DNA from: Olsenella sp. An290
GTDB taxonomy: Bacteria; Actinomycetota; Coriobacteriia; Coriobacteriales; Atopobiaceae
Assembly (NCBI RefSeq): GCF_002159535.1
Contig: NZ_NFIU01000016.1
Location: forward strand, 1 to 41,525
Length of the DNA: 41,525 nt
Reading direction: 5' to 3'
Part shown: in pieces, positions 26,043-34,177 of the stretch
Layout: each line of letters begins with the position of its first letter
How positions within the stretch are numbered: position 1 is the first letter of the stretch
The notes under the pieces: model-generated
Told to the model about the DNA's origin: nothing
Databases searched by the model: none
Seen by the model: the letters and a program-made list of their open reading frames with translations, nothing else
Translations under genes and position numbers: made by a program

Positions 26043-28064
26043 CTACGCGGGAAGGGCAAAGTCGATCTGGCCGCGGGCCACGTTGACGTCATCGACCACC
26101 ACCGTGACGCGGCGGCCGAGGCCCCAGACCTCTCCGGAGGCCTCCCCCGTGAGCGTCATGCGGGCCTCGTCGTAGGCAAACCATTCGTCTCCGAGCTCGC
26201 GCACGGGCAGCAGGCCCTCGGCGCAGGTGTCGTCAAGCATCACGAAGACGCCATAGCGCTCGCACCCCGTCACCACGCCGGAAAGGCGCTCGCCGATGCG
26301 CTCGGAGAAGAGCTCGGCCATCTTGATCTTCTGGGACGCCCTCCCCGCGGCGTCGGCGGCGCGCTCGCGCTCCGAGCAGGTTCGGCAGAGCTGGGGGAGC
26401 GCCTGGGCCTGCGCGCGCATGGCCCGGCCCTCGAGCGTGCCCGAAAGGCGAGCCTTGAGGGCCCGGTGCACGAGGACGTCGGGATAGCGCCTGATGGGCG
26501 AGGTGAAGTGGCAGTAGGCCGGGGCGCCCAGGGCATAGTGGCCGACGTTGTAGGGCAGGTAGACGGCCCTGCGCTGGGCGCGCAGGAGCAGGGCGCTCGC
26601 AAGGAGGGCGCCATCGGTCCCCCGCGCGCCGTCGAGCACGTCACGAATGGCAAAGGGGTCGCCCGCCAGCAGGCCGGCCGTGAGCTCGCGGTCGAGCAGG
26701 CCAAGCTCCTGAAGGGGCTGGACGCACGCCCTCAGGTCCTCGGGGGCGGGGCGCTCGTGGGCGCGGTAGGCGGCGGGCGCCTCGGCCTCGGAGAGCAGGC
26801 TCGCCACGCATTCGTTCGCCAGGAGCATGGCCTCCTCGATGAGGCCCGTGGCGCGCGTGCGACGTCGGACGGTGACGTCCGTGGGGCGGCCCCTCTCATC
26901 AAGCCGGACCTTGGCCTCGACGGTCTCGAAGTCGATGGCGCCCCGGTCGCGCCTCACGCGCTCGCGCAGCGCGCGGACCTCGTCGAGCACCCGAAGCGCC
27001 TCGGCAACGTCCGTGGAGCGCCCGCCCTCGCAGGGGAGCTCCCCCGCGGAGAGGCGCCCCTCGAGCAGCGCGTCAACCTCGTCGTAGCTCAGGCGGGCCG
27101 CGGAGCGGATGGCCGAGGGGCGGGCCCGGAAGCCCGTCACCCTCCCCCTCCCGTCAAGGCGCACGACCACGCTCACGGCAAGGCGGTCCTCCCGGGGGCG
27201 CAGGGAGCAGAGGTCGTTTGAGAGCCGCTCGGGCAGCATTGGGATGACGCGGTCAACGAGATAGGCCGAGCAGGTGCGGCGCTTGGCCTCGTTGTCCAGG
27301 GGGTCGTCCTGGGCAACGTAGTGCGTGACGTCGGCAATGTGGACGGAGACCTCGAAGCCCCCGTCCTCGAGCCGCCTCGCCCCGACCGCATCGTCAAAGT
27401 CGCGCGCGTCGGCGGGGTCCACCGTCACGCAGAGCCCGTCGCGCAGGTCCCATCGGGCGGGCTCGGCGGCAAGCGTCGCCGCGACGTCATCCGCGAGGCC
27501 CTCCGCCTCCTCGAGCGCCGAGGCAGGAAAGTCCCCGGGAAGCCCAAAGGACGCAATGACGGACTCGACGTTGAGGTCGAGCTCGTCCGATGACCCCACG
27601 CGGCGGTCCAGCGTCACCACGGCGGCGCTTCGCCGGGTCGGGTACTCGGTGATGCGCGCCACCACGACGTCCCCCGGGCGCACGCCCAGCCGCTCCGGGG
27701 TCGGGTCCTCCGGGACCACGAAGAAGTCGCGGCCTAGGCGGGCATCGAGCGGGACCACGGCCCCCAGGGGGCCAGCGTCCTCGAAGCGGCCAAGAAAGGT
27801 CTCGACGGCACGGGAGAGCACCGAGCGCACCACGGCGCGCGGCGCCTGGCCGTGGCGCTCCACAAGGGCCACCTCGACCTCGTCGCCGTTCATGGCCTCG
27901 CGCTGCCCGTGGCGCATCAGGTCAAACGAGCCCTCGGGCGTCTCGACGCGCGCCGCGCCGGGACGTGTCACCACAAGGGTTCCCGTGACCGTCTGGCTGC
28001 GTCCGCGCGGGCCGCCCGTGCGCCCCCGCCTCCTGCTTCCCCGGTGCGGCCTCCCGCGCCCCAT
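26043..28064 (-). CDS. rnr: Ribonuclease R (RNB-family 3'-5' exoribonuclease)
   Basis: RNase R degrades structured RNA from the 3' end, including nonstop mRNA released by tmRNA. The 673-residue product starts with a short Arg/Gly-rich tail, followed by cold-shock-type OB domains and the RNB catalytic domain. The latter has the metal-binding cluster DPADARDFDDAV, IADVTHYV, and HYALGAPAYCHFTSPIRRYPDVLVHR. An S1 domain (ERYGVFVMLDDTCAEGLLPV) closes the protein at IDFALPA. It is shorter than the E. coli enzyme (about 813), mostly for want of the N-terminal helix-turn-helix region and the C-terminal basic tail. ATG 28064 has AAGGGGA upstream. It is first in a minus-strand run with the TPR gene and smpB. 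Confidence 0.95.
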   Translation of the reverse strand: MGRGRPHRGSRRRGRTGGPRGRSQTVTGTLVVTRPGAARVETPEGSFDLMRHGQREAMNGDEVEVALVERHGQAPRAVVRSVLSRAVETFLGRFEDAGPLGAVVPLDARLGRDFFVVPEDPTPERLGVRPGDVVVARITEYPTRRSAAVVTLDRRVGSSDELDLNVESVIASFGLPGDFPASALEEAEGLADDVAATLAAEPARWDLRDGLCVTVDPADARDFDDAVGARRLEDGGFEVSVHIADVTHYVAQDDPLDNEAKRRTCSAYLVDRVIPMLPERLSNDLCSLRPREDRLAVSVVVRLDGRGRVTGFRARPSAIRSAARLSYDEVDALLEGRLSAGELPCEGGRSTDVAEALRVLDEVRALRERVRRDRGAIDFETVEAKVRLDERGRPTDVTVRRRTRATGLIEEAMLLANECVASLLSEAEAPAAYRAHERPAPEDLRACVQPLQELGLLDRELTAGLLAGDPFAIRDVLDGARGTDGALLASALLLRAQRRAVYLPYNVGHYALGAPAYCHFTSPIRRYPDVLVHRALKARLSGTLEGRAMRAQAQALPQLCRTCSERERAADAAGRASQKIKMAELFSERIGERLSGVVTGCERYGVFVMLDDTCAEGLLPVRELGDEWFAYDEARMTLTGEASGEVWGLGRRVTVVVDDVNVARGQIDFALPA

Positions 28065-28164
28065 GGCATCCCCTTTCGTTGCCCTCCTTCATCAAGATGG
28101 TATCGCACGCCAGCGCCGCTCGACCGGGCCCCGGCCCACGAGCGCGCGTCGAACCCTCCCGACT

Positions 28165-28388
28165 GTGCAGTTTGTCCCATCTGGCAGTGAAACTCGTCCG
28201 AGCATGTGCAGATACGGCATTCTGGCAGTGCCCCAATCCGCCGTCCAGACCCATTTCGGCCCAGCCTGCAAACGCCATCCTGCGCATTCTTCCGCAAGGA
28301 CGGCCACCGGAGCGCGCAACCCCACTGCCAAAAGGCTCCTTCTGCACACGGTGGCGGCCTTTTCGCTACCAGAAGGCCAACTTTGCGC
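28165..28388. repeat. Intergenic repeat family GTGCAG-N11-TGGCAGTG, two pairs in inverted order
   Basis: Three clear 25-bp copies of GTGCAG-N11-TGGCAGTG occur in the 441-bp rnr-ftsX gap: 28165-28189 and 28206-28230 on the plus strand and 28323-28347 on the minus strand. A fourth, degenerate copy (GCGCAA-N11-TGGTAGCG) is at 28364-28388 on the minus strand. Spacing within each pair is exactly 41 bp, so the two 66-bp pairs form a long imperfect inverted repeat around a 92-bp centre. No coding function is evident. It could be a REP/MITE-like element, a structured RNA or a set of protein sites upstream of rnr. Confidence 0.75.
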
Positions 28389-28443
28389 AGCCGGCCCCGG
28401 CAATCACAAGCGACGCCGTCGGCGGCCGCCAGGCCAATCCCAC

Positions 28444-28484
28444 GCCAAACAAGAGGGCCCCGGCCGCACGCGGCCGGGGCCCTC
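28444..28484 (-). terminator. Terminator of ftsEX
   Basis: A 15-bp perfect stem (28453-28467 with 28470-28484) is followed on the minus strand by TTGTTTGGC. It lies about 20 nt after the ftsX stop. Confidence 0.82.
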
Positions 28485-28505
28485 CGACAGCCCGATCGGC
28501 TGGTC

Positions 28506-29432
28506 CTACACCTTGAGGTAGCGGCGCATCGCGATGGCAGAGCCAAACAGGCCGATGAGCACGCCGATGCCCAGGAGGGCGGCGTAGGTCAGGTAGACGA
28601 CGTTGGCCGGCAGGTCGAAGGCGAGGAACGAGAGGTTCTCCGCCAGGGCGGGCATGAGGGTGTTCATGCCCGCGGCCAGGGCGCCGATGGCAAGCAGCGC
28701 GCCGAGGATGGCCTCGATCGTGCCCTCCATGACGAAGGGCCCGCGGATGAAGCCGTTGGAGGCGCCCACGAGGCGCATGATGCCGATCTCGCGACGCCGC
28801 GCCGTGATGGCCAGACGAATCGTGTTGTTGATGAACACGAAGGCCACAAAGGTCAGCAGCGCGATGAGCGCCACGGCCGCGATGCGGAAGTACACGCCAA
28901 CGCTCAGGAGGCGCTCGACGGTACCCTGCCCGTACTGGACGTCGCCGGACGGGTCGCTGGAGTCGTCGCAGATCTCCACGAAGTCGGGGTCTTCCATGAT
29001 GCGCTCGGCCGTCTCGGCAACCTTCTGCGGGTCGTCGAGCCTGATGACGATGGAGGCGGGCAGCGGGTTCTCGCCGTCAAGGGCAGTCACGGCGTCGGCC
29101 GCGTTGCGGTTGGACATCGAGGTGCGGAAGTCCTCGAGCGCCTGCTCCTTGGTCTTGAAGGTGACGGACTCGACGTTGTCCCAGCCGCGCAGGGCCTCCT
29201 GGTAGTCCTCGACGGCCTGCTCGTCGGCGTCGTCGGAGATGAACGCCTGGATGGTGACCTGGTCCTCGACGTTGCCGAGGGCGCTGTTGAGCAGCACCGA
29301 GCCCAGCGCAAAGACGCCGATGATGAACAGGGACAGGAAGATGGTGACGACGGCACCGAGCACCGTGGTCCAGTTGCGGCGGAAGTGGTGGCCGCACTCG
29401 CGGAGCGAGTAGCCAAAGTTAGAGGGCACCAT
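28506..29432 (-). CDS. ftsX: Cell division protein FtsX
   Basis: FtsX is the membrane half of the FtsEX complex that transmits ATP hydrolysis to peptidoglycan hydrolases at the septum. The 308-residue product has a cytoplasmic N-terminus, helix 1 near 25-47 (TVLGAVVTIFLSLFIIGVFA), a large extracellular loop and three further helices. RREIGIMRLVGASNGFIRGPF is the usual cytoplasmic loop between them, and the C-terminus ends AMRRYLKV. ATG 29432 overlaps the ftsE end by 14 bp. The ribosome site GGGAGG lies about 11 nt upstream within ftsE, so coupling is likely. Confidence 0.96.
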   Translation of the reverse strand: MVPSNFGYSLRECGHHFRRNWTTVLGAVVTIFLSLFIIGVFALGSVLLNSALGNVEDQVTIQAFISDDADEQAVEDYQEALRGWDNVESVTFKTKEQALEDFRTSMSNRNAADAVTALDGENPLPASIVIRLDDPQKVAETAERIMEDPDFVEICDDSSDPSGDVQYGQGTVERLLSVGVYFRIAAVALIALLTFVAFVFINNTIRLAITARRREIGIMRLVGASNGFIRGPFVMEGTIEAILGALLAIGALAAGMNTLMPALAENLSFLAFDLPANVVYLTYAALLGIGVLIGLFGSAIAMRRYLKV

Positions 29433-30501
29433 AGTAGCCGTAGCCTCCCCTCTCCTGGTCGCGGACCACGTGGCCGGCCTCGAGCGCGATGACGCGCTTG
29501 CGCATGGAGTCGACCATCTCACGGTCGTGCGTGGCCATGACGACGGTGGTACCGGCACGGTTGATGCGGTCGAGCAGCTTCATGATGCCCAGCGAGATGG
29601 CCGGGTCGAGGTTGCCCGTGGGCTCGTCGCAGACGAGCAGCGGCGGGCGGTTGACCATGGCGCGCGCCACGGAGACGCGCTGCTGCTCGCCGCCGGAGAG
29701 CTGGTCCGGGAAGCTCTTCATGCGCTCCGCGAGGCCGACGAGGCGAAGCACCTCGGGAACCTGGGCCCTGATGACGGACTTGGGCTTGCCGATGCACTCA
29801 AGGGCAAAGGCGACGTTCTCGTACACCGTCTTGTCCGGCAGGAGCTTGAAGTCCTGGTAGACCGTACCAATCTGGCGACGCAGGTACGGGACCTTGCGGT
29901 TGCGCATCTTGGTGAGGTCCTGCCCGGCCACGATCACCTGGCCGGAGGTCGCGCGCAGCTCGCGCGTGATGAGGCGCAGCAGCGACGACTTGCCCGACCC
30001 CGAGTGGCCGACGATGAAGACGAACTCGCCGGGGTAGATGTCGAGGCTCACGTCGTCGAGGGCGGGCTTGTTGGGCTGGGCCGGGTAGATGAGTGAGACG
30101 TTTTTGAACGACACGGTCGGGGTGCCGGTCCGCTGGACCTCAGGCGCGTCATCGCTTGCCAGGGGCGCGAAGACGCTCGTGAAGCCCGGCTGATCGGTGG
30201 GATCCGCGGGCTCGGAGGCGGTGACGACATGCACGGCCTCGAGGTCGGCGTCCTGGGACGCCGGGGCGGCCTCGGGGGCGCTCACGGGCTCGACGGCCGG
30301 AGCGGAGGCCGGGACGTCCCCCTCGACGGCCGGCGCAGGGGCGGCCTCGGGGGCGGGCGTCGCGGCGGCAAGAAGGTCGCCGGTGTCCTCGGCCTGCTCG
30401 GCCTCTGCCTCTACCTGCGGAGCCGCGTCGGGCATGGCGGCGTCGAGACGCTCGTCGCCCTCCGACCCCTGTCGCTCAGCGCTGCGAAAGTGACTGGCCA
30501 C
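29419..30501 (-). CDS. ftsE: Cell division ATP-binding protein FtsE with long disordered N-terminal extension
   Basis: FtsE is the ATPase of the FtsEX division complex. The ABC domain starts near residue 129 (TVSFKNVSLIYP) and carries Walker A GHSGSGKSS (165-173), Q-loop YQDFKLLPDKTVYENV, signature LSGGEQQRV, Walker B LLVCDEPTGNLD and ATHDREMV. Ahead of it lies about 128 residues rich in Ala, Pro, Glu and Asp, absent from standard FtsE (about 220-230 residues). GTG 30501 is chosen because AAAGGAG lies just upstream. The frame opens at 30546 without a ribosome site, and I see no good start next to the ABC domain. Total length 360. Confidence 0.93.
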   Translation of the reverse strand: MASHFRSAERQGSEGDERLDAAMPDAAPQVEAEAEQAEDTGDLLAAATPAPEAAPAPAVEGDVPASAPAVEPVSAPEAAPASQDADLEAVHVVTASEPADPTDQPGFTSVFAPLASDDAPEVQRTGTPTVSFKNVSLIYPAQPNKPALDDVSLDIYPGEFVFIVGHSGSGKSSLLRLITRELRATSGQVIVAGQDLTKMRNRKVPYLRRQIGTVYQDFKLLPDKTVYENVAFALECIGKPKSVIRAQVPEVLRLVGLAERMKSFPDQLSGGEQQRVSVARAMVNRPPLLVCDEPTGNLDPAISLGIMKLLDRINRAGTTVVMATHDREMVDSMRKRVIALEAGHVVRDQERGGYGYYGAL

Positions 30502-30546
30502 AGAAGCTCCTTTTCTTGTGCTCACAAACGGGCAAATACGGGCCAC

Positions 30547-30555
30547 AGTCTAGCA
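30547..30555 (-). promoter_or_regulatory. Candidate extended -10 promoter of ftsEX
   Basis: TGCTAGACT on the minus strand (30555-30547) is an extended -10 (TG-N-TAGACT) placed about 45 bp before the ftsE GTG. No good -35. Confidence 0.45.
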
Positions 30556-30670
30556 AAAGCCCAGCTTTCCCCCATTCGGAGGCCGTCTTGAGTCCACATA
30601 AAGCAGAAGCTCGTCACACCTTCTTCTCGCACCGCACACAGCCCGCACACACGAGGCGAGCCCCGGGGCG

Positions 30671-31609
30671 CTACGACGCGCTCGAGGCAAGAAACTCCTC
30701 GACGGCGCGCGAGATGCCGGTGTGGTCGAGCCCAAAGTGCACGAGCAGCTCGTCGCCAGGCGCCGAGGTGCCAAAGCCGCGCATGCCCACGAAGCGCATC
30801 GGGGTCGGCAGCCGCTCGGCCAGAAGCTCGGCCACGGCCGAGCCCATGCCGCCATAGACCATGTGCTCCTCGCAGGTCACCACGCGACCGGTCTTCCGTG
30901 CGCTCGCAAGGATTGTGGCCTCGTCGAGCGGCTTCACGGAGTAGACGTCGATCACCTCGGCGGAGATCCCGCGCTCGGCCAGGCCCTCGGCCGCGCGCAG
31001 CGCGTGGGCCACCTCGACGCCGCAGGCGCAGATCGTGACGTCGGTGCCCTCGCGCAGCACGTTGGCCCCGCCGAGCGAGAAGGAGGCGGACTCGTCGTAC
31101 ACCTCGGGCACCTTGTGCCGGCCCATGCGCACGTAGAGCGGGCCGGGCGTCTGGGCCGCAATGCGGATGGCCGCCTTGGCCGCGCGATAGTCCGCCGGGA
31201 CGAGCACGCGCATCCCGGGGAGCACGCGCATGAGCGTGATGTCCTCGAGCATCTGGTGCGTCGCGCCGTCCTCGCCCACCGTGACGCCGGCGTGCGTCGG
31301 GCAGATCTTCACGTTGAGGTCGGCGTCGCAGACGGTGTTCCTGATCTGGTCGTAGCAACGCCCCGTGCCAAAGACGGCAAAGGAGGCGGTGAAGGCGATG
31401 CGGCCGGTGAGCGAGAGCCCCGCGGCCACGGTCACCATGTTCTGCTCCGCGATGCCCGCGTCAAACGCGCGCTCGGGATAAGCCGCGGCGAGCTTGCCGG
31501 TGGTGGTGGAGCCGGCGAGATCGGCGTCGACGGCGACCACGTTCATGCCCTCGTCAACAAGCTCGACGAGCGTCTCGCCAAACGCCTCGCGCGTGGCACG
31601 GTTAGCCAT
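30671..31609 (-). CDS. Transketolase, C-terminal subunit
   Basis: The 312-residue product is the pyrimidine-binding plus C-terminal half of transketolase, which needs thiamine diphosphate and moves two-carbon units in the pentose phosphate pathway. It has the catalytic Glu region GIAEQNMVTVAAGLS, the PTHAGVTVGEDGATHQ loop and ARKTGRVVTCEEHMVYGGMGSAV in the C-terminal domain. ATG 31609 overlaps the N-terminal subunit gene by 8 bp, and AAGGAGG precedes it. Split transketolase of this kind is common in archaea and some bacteria. The two products together equal one full-length chain. Confidence 0.94.
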   Translation of the reverse strand: MANRATREAFGETLVELVDEGMNVVAVDADLAGSTTTGKLAAAYPERAFDAGIAEQNMVTVAAGLSLTGRIAFTASFAVFGTGRCYDQIRNTVCDADLNVKICPTHAGVTVGEDGATHQMLEDITLMRVLPGMRVLVPADYRAAKAAIRIAAQTPGPLYVRMGRHKVPEVYDESASFSLGGANVLREGTDVTICACGVEVAHALRAAEGLAERGISAEVIDVYSVKPLDEATILASARKTGRVVTCEEHMVYGGMGSAVAELLAERLPTPMRFVGMRGFGTSAPGDELLVHFGLDHTGISRAVEEFLASSAS

Positions 31610-32498
31610 GGCAGACCTCCTTCTCCAGCTCGGCGCGGGCGGCGTCGAGCTCAGCGATCGCGGCGGCGGCCTCGTCGGCCGAGGGGGCGACGCCGTGCCA
31701 GCCGCACGCGTCCTCCATGAAGGAGACGCCCTTGCCCTTGACGGTCTCGCAGATGATAGCGGTGGGGCGCCCGGACCCGAGGTTGCCCTTGGCCCAGCGC
31801 AGCGCGTCCAGCAGCGCCGCGACGTCATGGCCGCAGACGCGCCGCACGCCCCACCCGTAGGCGGCGAACTTCGCGTCGATGTCGCCCAGCGAGCAGACGT
31901 CGGTCACGTGACCGTCAATCTGCAGGTTGTTAAGGTCGAGGAAGGCCACGAGGTTGTCGAGGCCGTGGTGGGCGGCGAACATCATCGCCTCCCAGTTGGA
32001 GCCCTCCTGCATCTCGCCGTCACCAAGGACGCAGAAGACGCGGCGGCGCGCCTCGGGGGCGTCGTCGAGCTTGAGGCCCAGGGCAACGCCCGCGGAGATG
32101 GACAGGCCCTGCCCCAAGGAGCCGGAGCACACCTCAAGGCCGCGCAGCGCGTGGCAGTCGGGATGGCCCTGAAGCTTGCTGCCCAGGTGGCGAAGGGTGG
32201 GAAGATCCTCGTCGGCAACCCAGCCGAGCTGGTGGAACGCCGCGTAGAGCGCGGGAGCCGCATGCCCCTTGGAGAGGAAGAACCTATCGCGGGAGTGGTC
32301 GTCGGGGTTCTCGCGGTCGTAGTCCATCTCACCCGAGAAGTACAGCGTCGCCATGATGTCGGTCGCGGAAAGCGAGCCGCCGGGGTGACCGGACTTTGCG
32401 GCCTCCAGCATCCGGATGATGTCATGGCGCATGGCGTTGGCCACGAGCTCGATCTCAAGGACCGAGCCGGCGTCCTGCGCCGCGATGGTGGTGCTCAT
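31602..32498 (-). CDS. Transketolase, N-terminal (thiamine diphosphate-binding) subunit
   Basis: The 298-residue product is the pyrophosphate-binding half of a two-subunit transketolase. SGHPGGSLSATDIMATLYF near residue 36 and SKGHAAPALYAAF are substrate-site segments. LGDGEMQEGSNWEA to DLNN is the GDG-to-NN thiamine diphosphate/Mg motif. ATG 32498 has AGGAG upstream. It sits 26 bp after transaldolase and overlaps the C-terminal subunit gene, forming a non-oxidative pentose phosphate operon. Confidence 0.94.
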   Translation of the reverse strand: MSTTIAAQDAGSVLEIELVANAMRHDIIRMLEAAKSGHPGGSLSATDIMATLYFSGEMDYDRENPDDHSRDRFFLSKGHAAPALYAAFHQLGWVADEDLPTLRHLGSKLQGHPDCHALRGLEVCSGSLGQGLSISAGVALGLKLDDAPEARRRVFCVLGDGEMQEGSNWEAMMFAAHHGLDNLVAFLDLNNLQIDGHVTDVCSLGDIDAKFAAYGWGVRRVCGHDVAALLDALRWAKGNLGSGRPTAIICETVKGKGVSFMEDACGWHGVAPSADEAAAAIAELDAARAELEKEVCHG

Positions 32499-32524
32499 GA
32501 GTCTCCTCGTCTCTTCGTGCGGTC

Positions 32525-33208
32525 CTAGCCCTGCGCCCTGACCTTTTCCCAGGCGGCGTCAAAGCCGGTAAGCCCCTGGTCGGTCAGCGGGTGGCGCAGG
32601 CACTTCCTGAGGGCGGCGAGCGGCACGGTGGCAATGTCGGCGCCAAGCAGCGCCGCCTGCGTCACGTGGTGCGGCGTGCGCACCGACGCGGCGATGATCT
32701 CCACCGTGTCGTCAGGGTTCCTCCCCGCCCAGTCGTAGTTGTGAACGCAGGCGATGACGGTGCCGAGCTGGTCGAGACCGTCCTCGGAGATGTCGTCAAA
32801 ACGCCCGATGAACGGCGAGATGTAGCGCGCGCCCGCGTTTGCCGCGAGAAGCGCCTGCGGGGCGGAGAAGACAAGCGTCATGTTGACGCGGACGCCCTCG
32901 GAGGCGAGCGTGCGCGTCGCGGCGAGCGCCTCGGCGCAGACCGGCAGCTTGACGACCACGTTGGGGGCAAGCGCGGAGAGGCGCCGCCCGTCGGCGACCA
33001 TGTCCTCGACGGTCTTGGCGCAGGACTCGACGGAGACCGGGAGCCCCTCGCAGAGCCGCGCGATCTTGGTCATGTGCTCCTCAAAGCCCGAGAGCGACCC
33101 GCCCGTCTTGGCATAGAGGGAGGGGTTGGTGGTGACGCCCGCAAGGCACCCCCACGAAAGAGCCTCCCTGATCTCGTCCAGGTCGGCAGTATCGATGAAG
33201 AACTTCAT
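32525..33208 (-). CDS. tal: Transaldolase, small TalC/FSA-type
   Basis: This 227-residue class I aldolase-fold enzyme transfers dihydroxyacetone units in the pentose phosphate pathway. MKFFIDTADLDEI supplies the conserved Asp, GVTTNPSL is diagnostic, and VVVKLPVC holds the Schiff-base lysine. Fructose-6-phosphate aldolase (FSA) and transaldolase share this family. Here the residue at the FSA Gln59 position appears to be Glu (VSVES) and the FSA Tyr131 position is Phe (SPFIGRFDD), both of which favour transaldolase; this alignment was done by eye. ATG 33208 begins the canonical N-terminus. The gene heads the operon with split transketolase, which supports the role. Confidence 0.9.
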   Translation of the reverse strand: MKFFIDTADLDEIREALSWGCLAGVTTNPSLYAKTGGSLSGFEEHMTKIARLCEGLPVSVESCAKTVEDMVADGRRLSALAPNVVVKLPVCAEALAATRTLASEGVRVNMTLVFSAPQALLAANAGARYISPFIGRFDDISEDGLDQLGTVIACVHNYDWAGRNPDDTVEIIAASVRTPHHVTQAALLGADIATVPLAALRKCLRHPLTDQGLTGFDAAWEKVRAQG

Positions 33209-33244
33209 GCTCGGCCCCTTTCCTCGCCGTCACCTACCCGCCCT

Positions 33245-33273
33245 ACGATACACGCGCGGGCCCGCGCTGTCAT
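33245..33273 (-). promoter_or_regulatory. Promoter of the transaldolase-transketolase operon
   Basis: On the minus strand ATGACA (33273-33268, 5 of 6 to consensus) and TATCGT (33250-33245, 4 of 6) are separated by exactly 17 bp. The leader would be about 30 nt. The spacer is a GC-rich palindrome. Confidence 0.6.
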
Positions 33274-33304
33274 CGCACGCGGGACAAAATGAACCAAGCC
33301 GAAA

Positions 33305-34177
33305 TCACGAGCCGCCAATCTGGCGGAATCCCTCGCCAAAGACCTCGTGCACCTCGGAGATGATGACGATGGCGTCGGGGTCGATGCCCGCCACGATCTG
33401 CTTGAGGCGCATGCTCTCCGAGCGCCCGAGCACGCACAGCAGCACGGGACGGCTGTTGCCGCTCCAGACGCCGCGCGCCTGAAGCTCCGTGCACCCTCGG
33501 TTGAGCGTGTAGAGAATCTCGTTGGCGATCTTCTCGTGCTCCGTCGAGATGATGTAGGCGGCGCGCGCGGAGCGCGGCCCGTCGACCACGGCGTCGATGA
33601 CCTTGCCGCAGATGAACATGGCCACGGCCGCGTAGAGCGCCTGCTCGATCGAGAAGACCGTGGCGGAGAAGGCGATGATCACGCCGTCCACGATGATGAC
33701 GGCCGTGCCCACGGGCATGCCGGTCCTTCTCGCAAGGAGCTGGGAGACGATGTCGGTGCCACCGGTGTTCCCGCCGGTCCGAAAGACGAGCCCCAGGCCT
33801 ACGCCCGTGATGATGCCGCCCCAGAGCGCACAGAGGAGAAGGTCGTTCTCCCCGCCGACGGCCGGCAGGAAGGGCACGAGGGCATCCGTGAAAAACCCGC
33901 AGGCCAGAATGCCCGCGACGGTGCGCGCGATGTAGCCGCGGTCCCCAGAGCGCACCACGAGCGCCAGGAGCAGCACGTTCATGGCAATGGTCTGCAGGCC
34001 CACGGGCAGAAAGACGCCCAGGCCGTCGGCGATGGCCGAGAAGACCGTGGCGAGACCCGTGACGCCACCCGCGGCCAGGCCGTAGGGAATCTCAAAGACG
34101 TCGACGCCGACGGCAAAGATGAGCGAGCCCACGATGATGAGGAAGGCGTCGCGAACGACCGTGCGCCACAGGGTCAC
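33305..34177 (-). CDS. YitT family membrane protein (DUF161/DUF2179)
   Basis: The 290-residue product has an N-terminal set of five to six hydrophobic helices (residues about 10-205), with GGVTGLATVFS and RTGGNTGGTDIVSQLL, typical of YitT-family proteins. A soluble C-terminal domain (about 210-290, DUF2179) contains RGCTELQARGVWSG and VLGRSESMRLKQIV. The biochemical role of the family is not established; transport or small-molecule sensing has been suggested. GTG 34177 overlaps the prfB stop in a GTGA arrangement, with GAGGAG 8 nt upstream, so it is translationally coupled to prfB. Confidence 0.92.
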   Translation of the reverse strand: MTLWRTVVRDAFLIIVGSLIFAVGVDVFEIPYGLAAGGVTGLATVFSAIADGLGVFLPVGLQTIAMNVLLLALVVRSGDRGYIARTVAGILACGFFTDALVPFLPAVGGENDLLLCALWGGIITGVGLGLVFRTGGNTGGTDIVSQLLARRTGMPVGTAVIIVDGVIIAFSATVFSIEQALYAAVAMFICGKVIDAVVDGPRSARAAYIISTEHEKIANEILYTLNRGCTELQARGVWSGNSRPVLLCVLGRSESMRLKQIVAGIDPDAIVIISEVHEVFGEGFRQIGGS

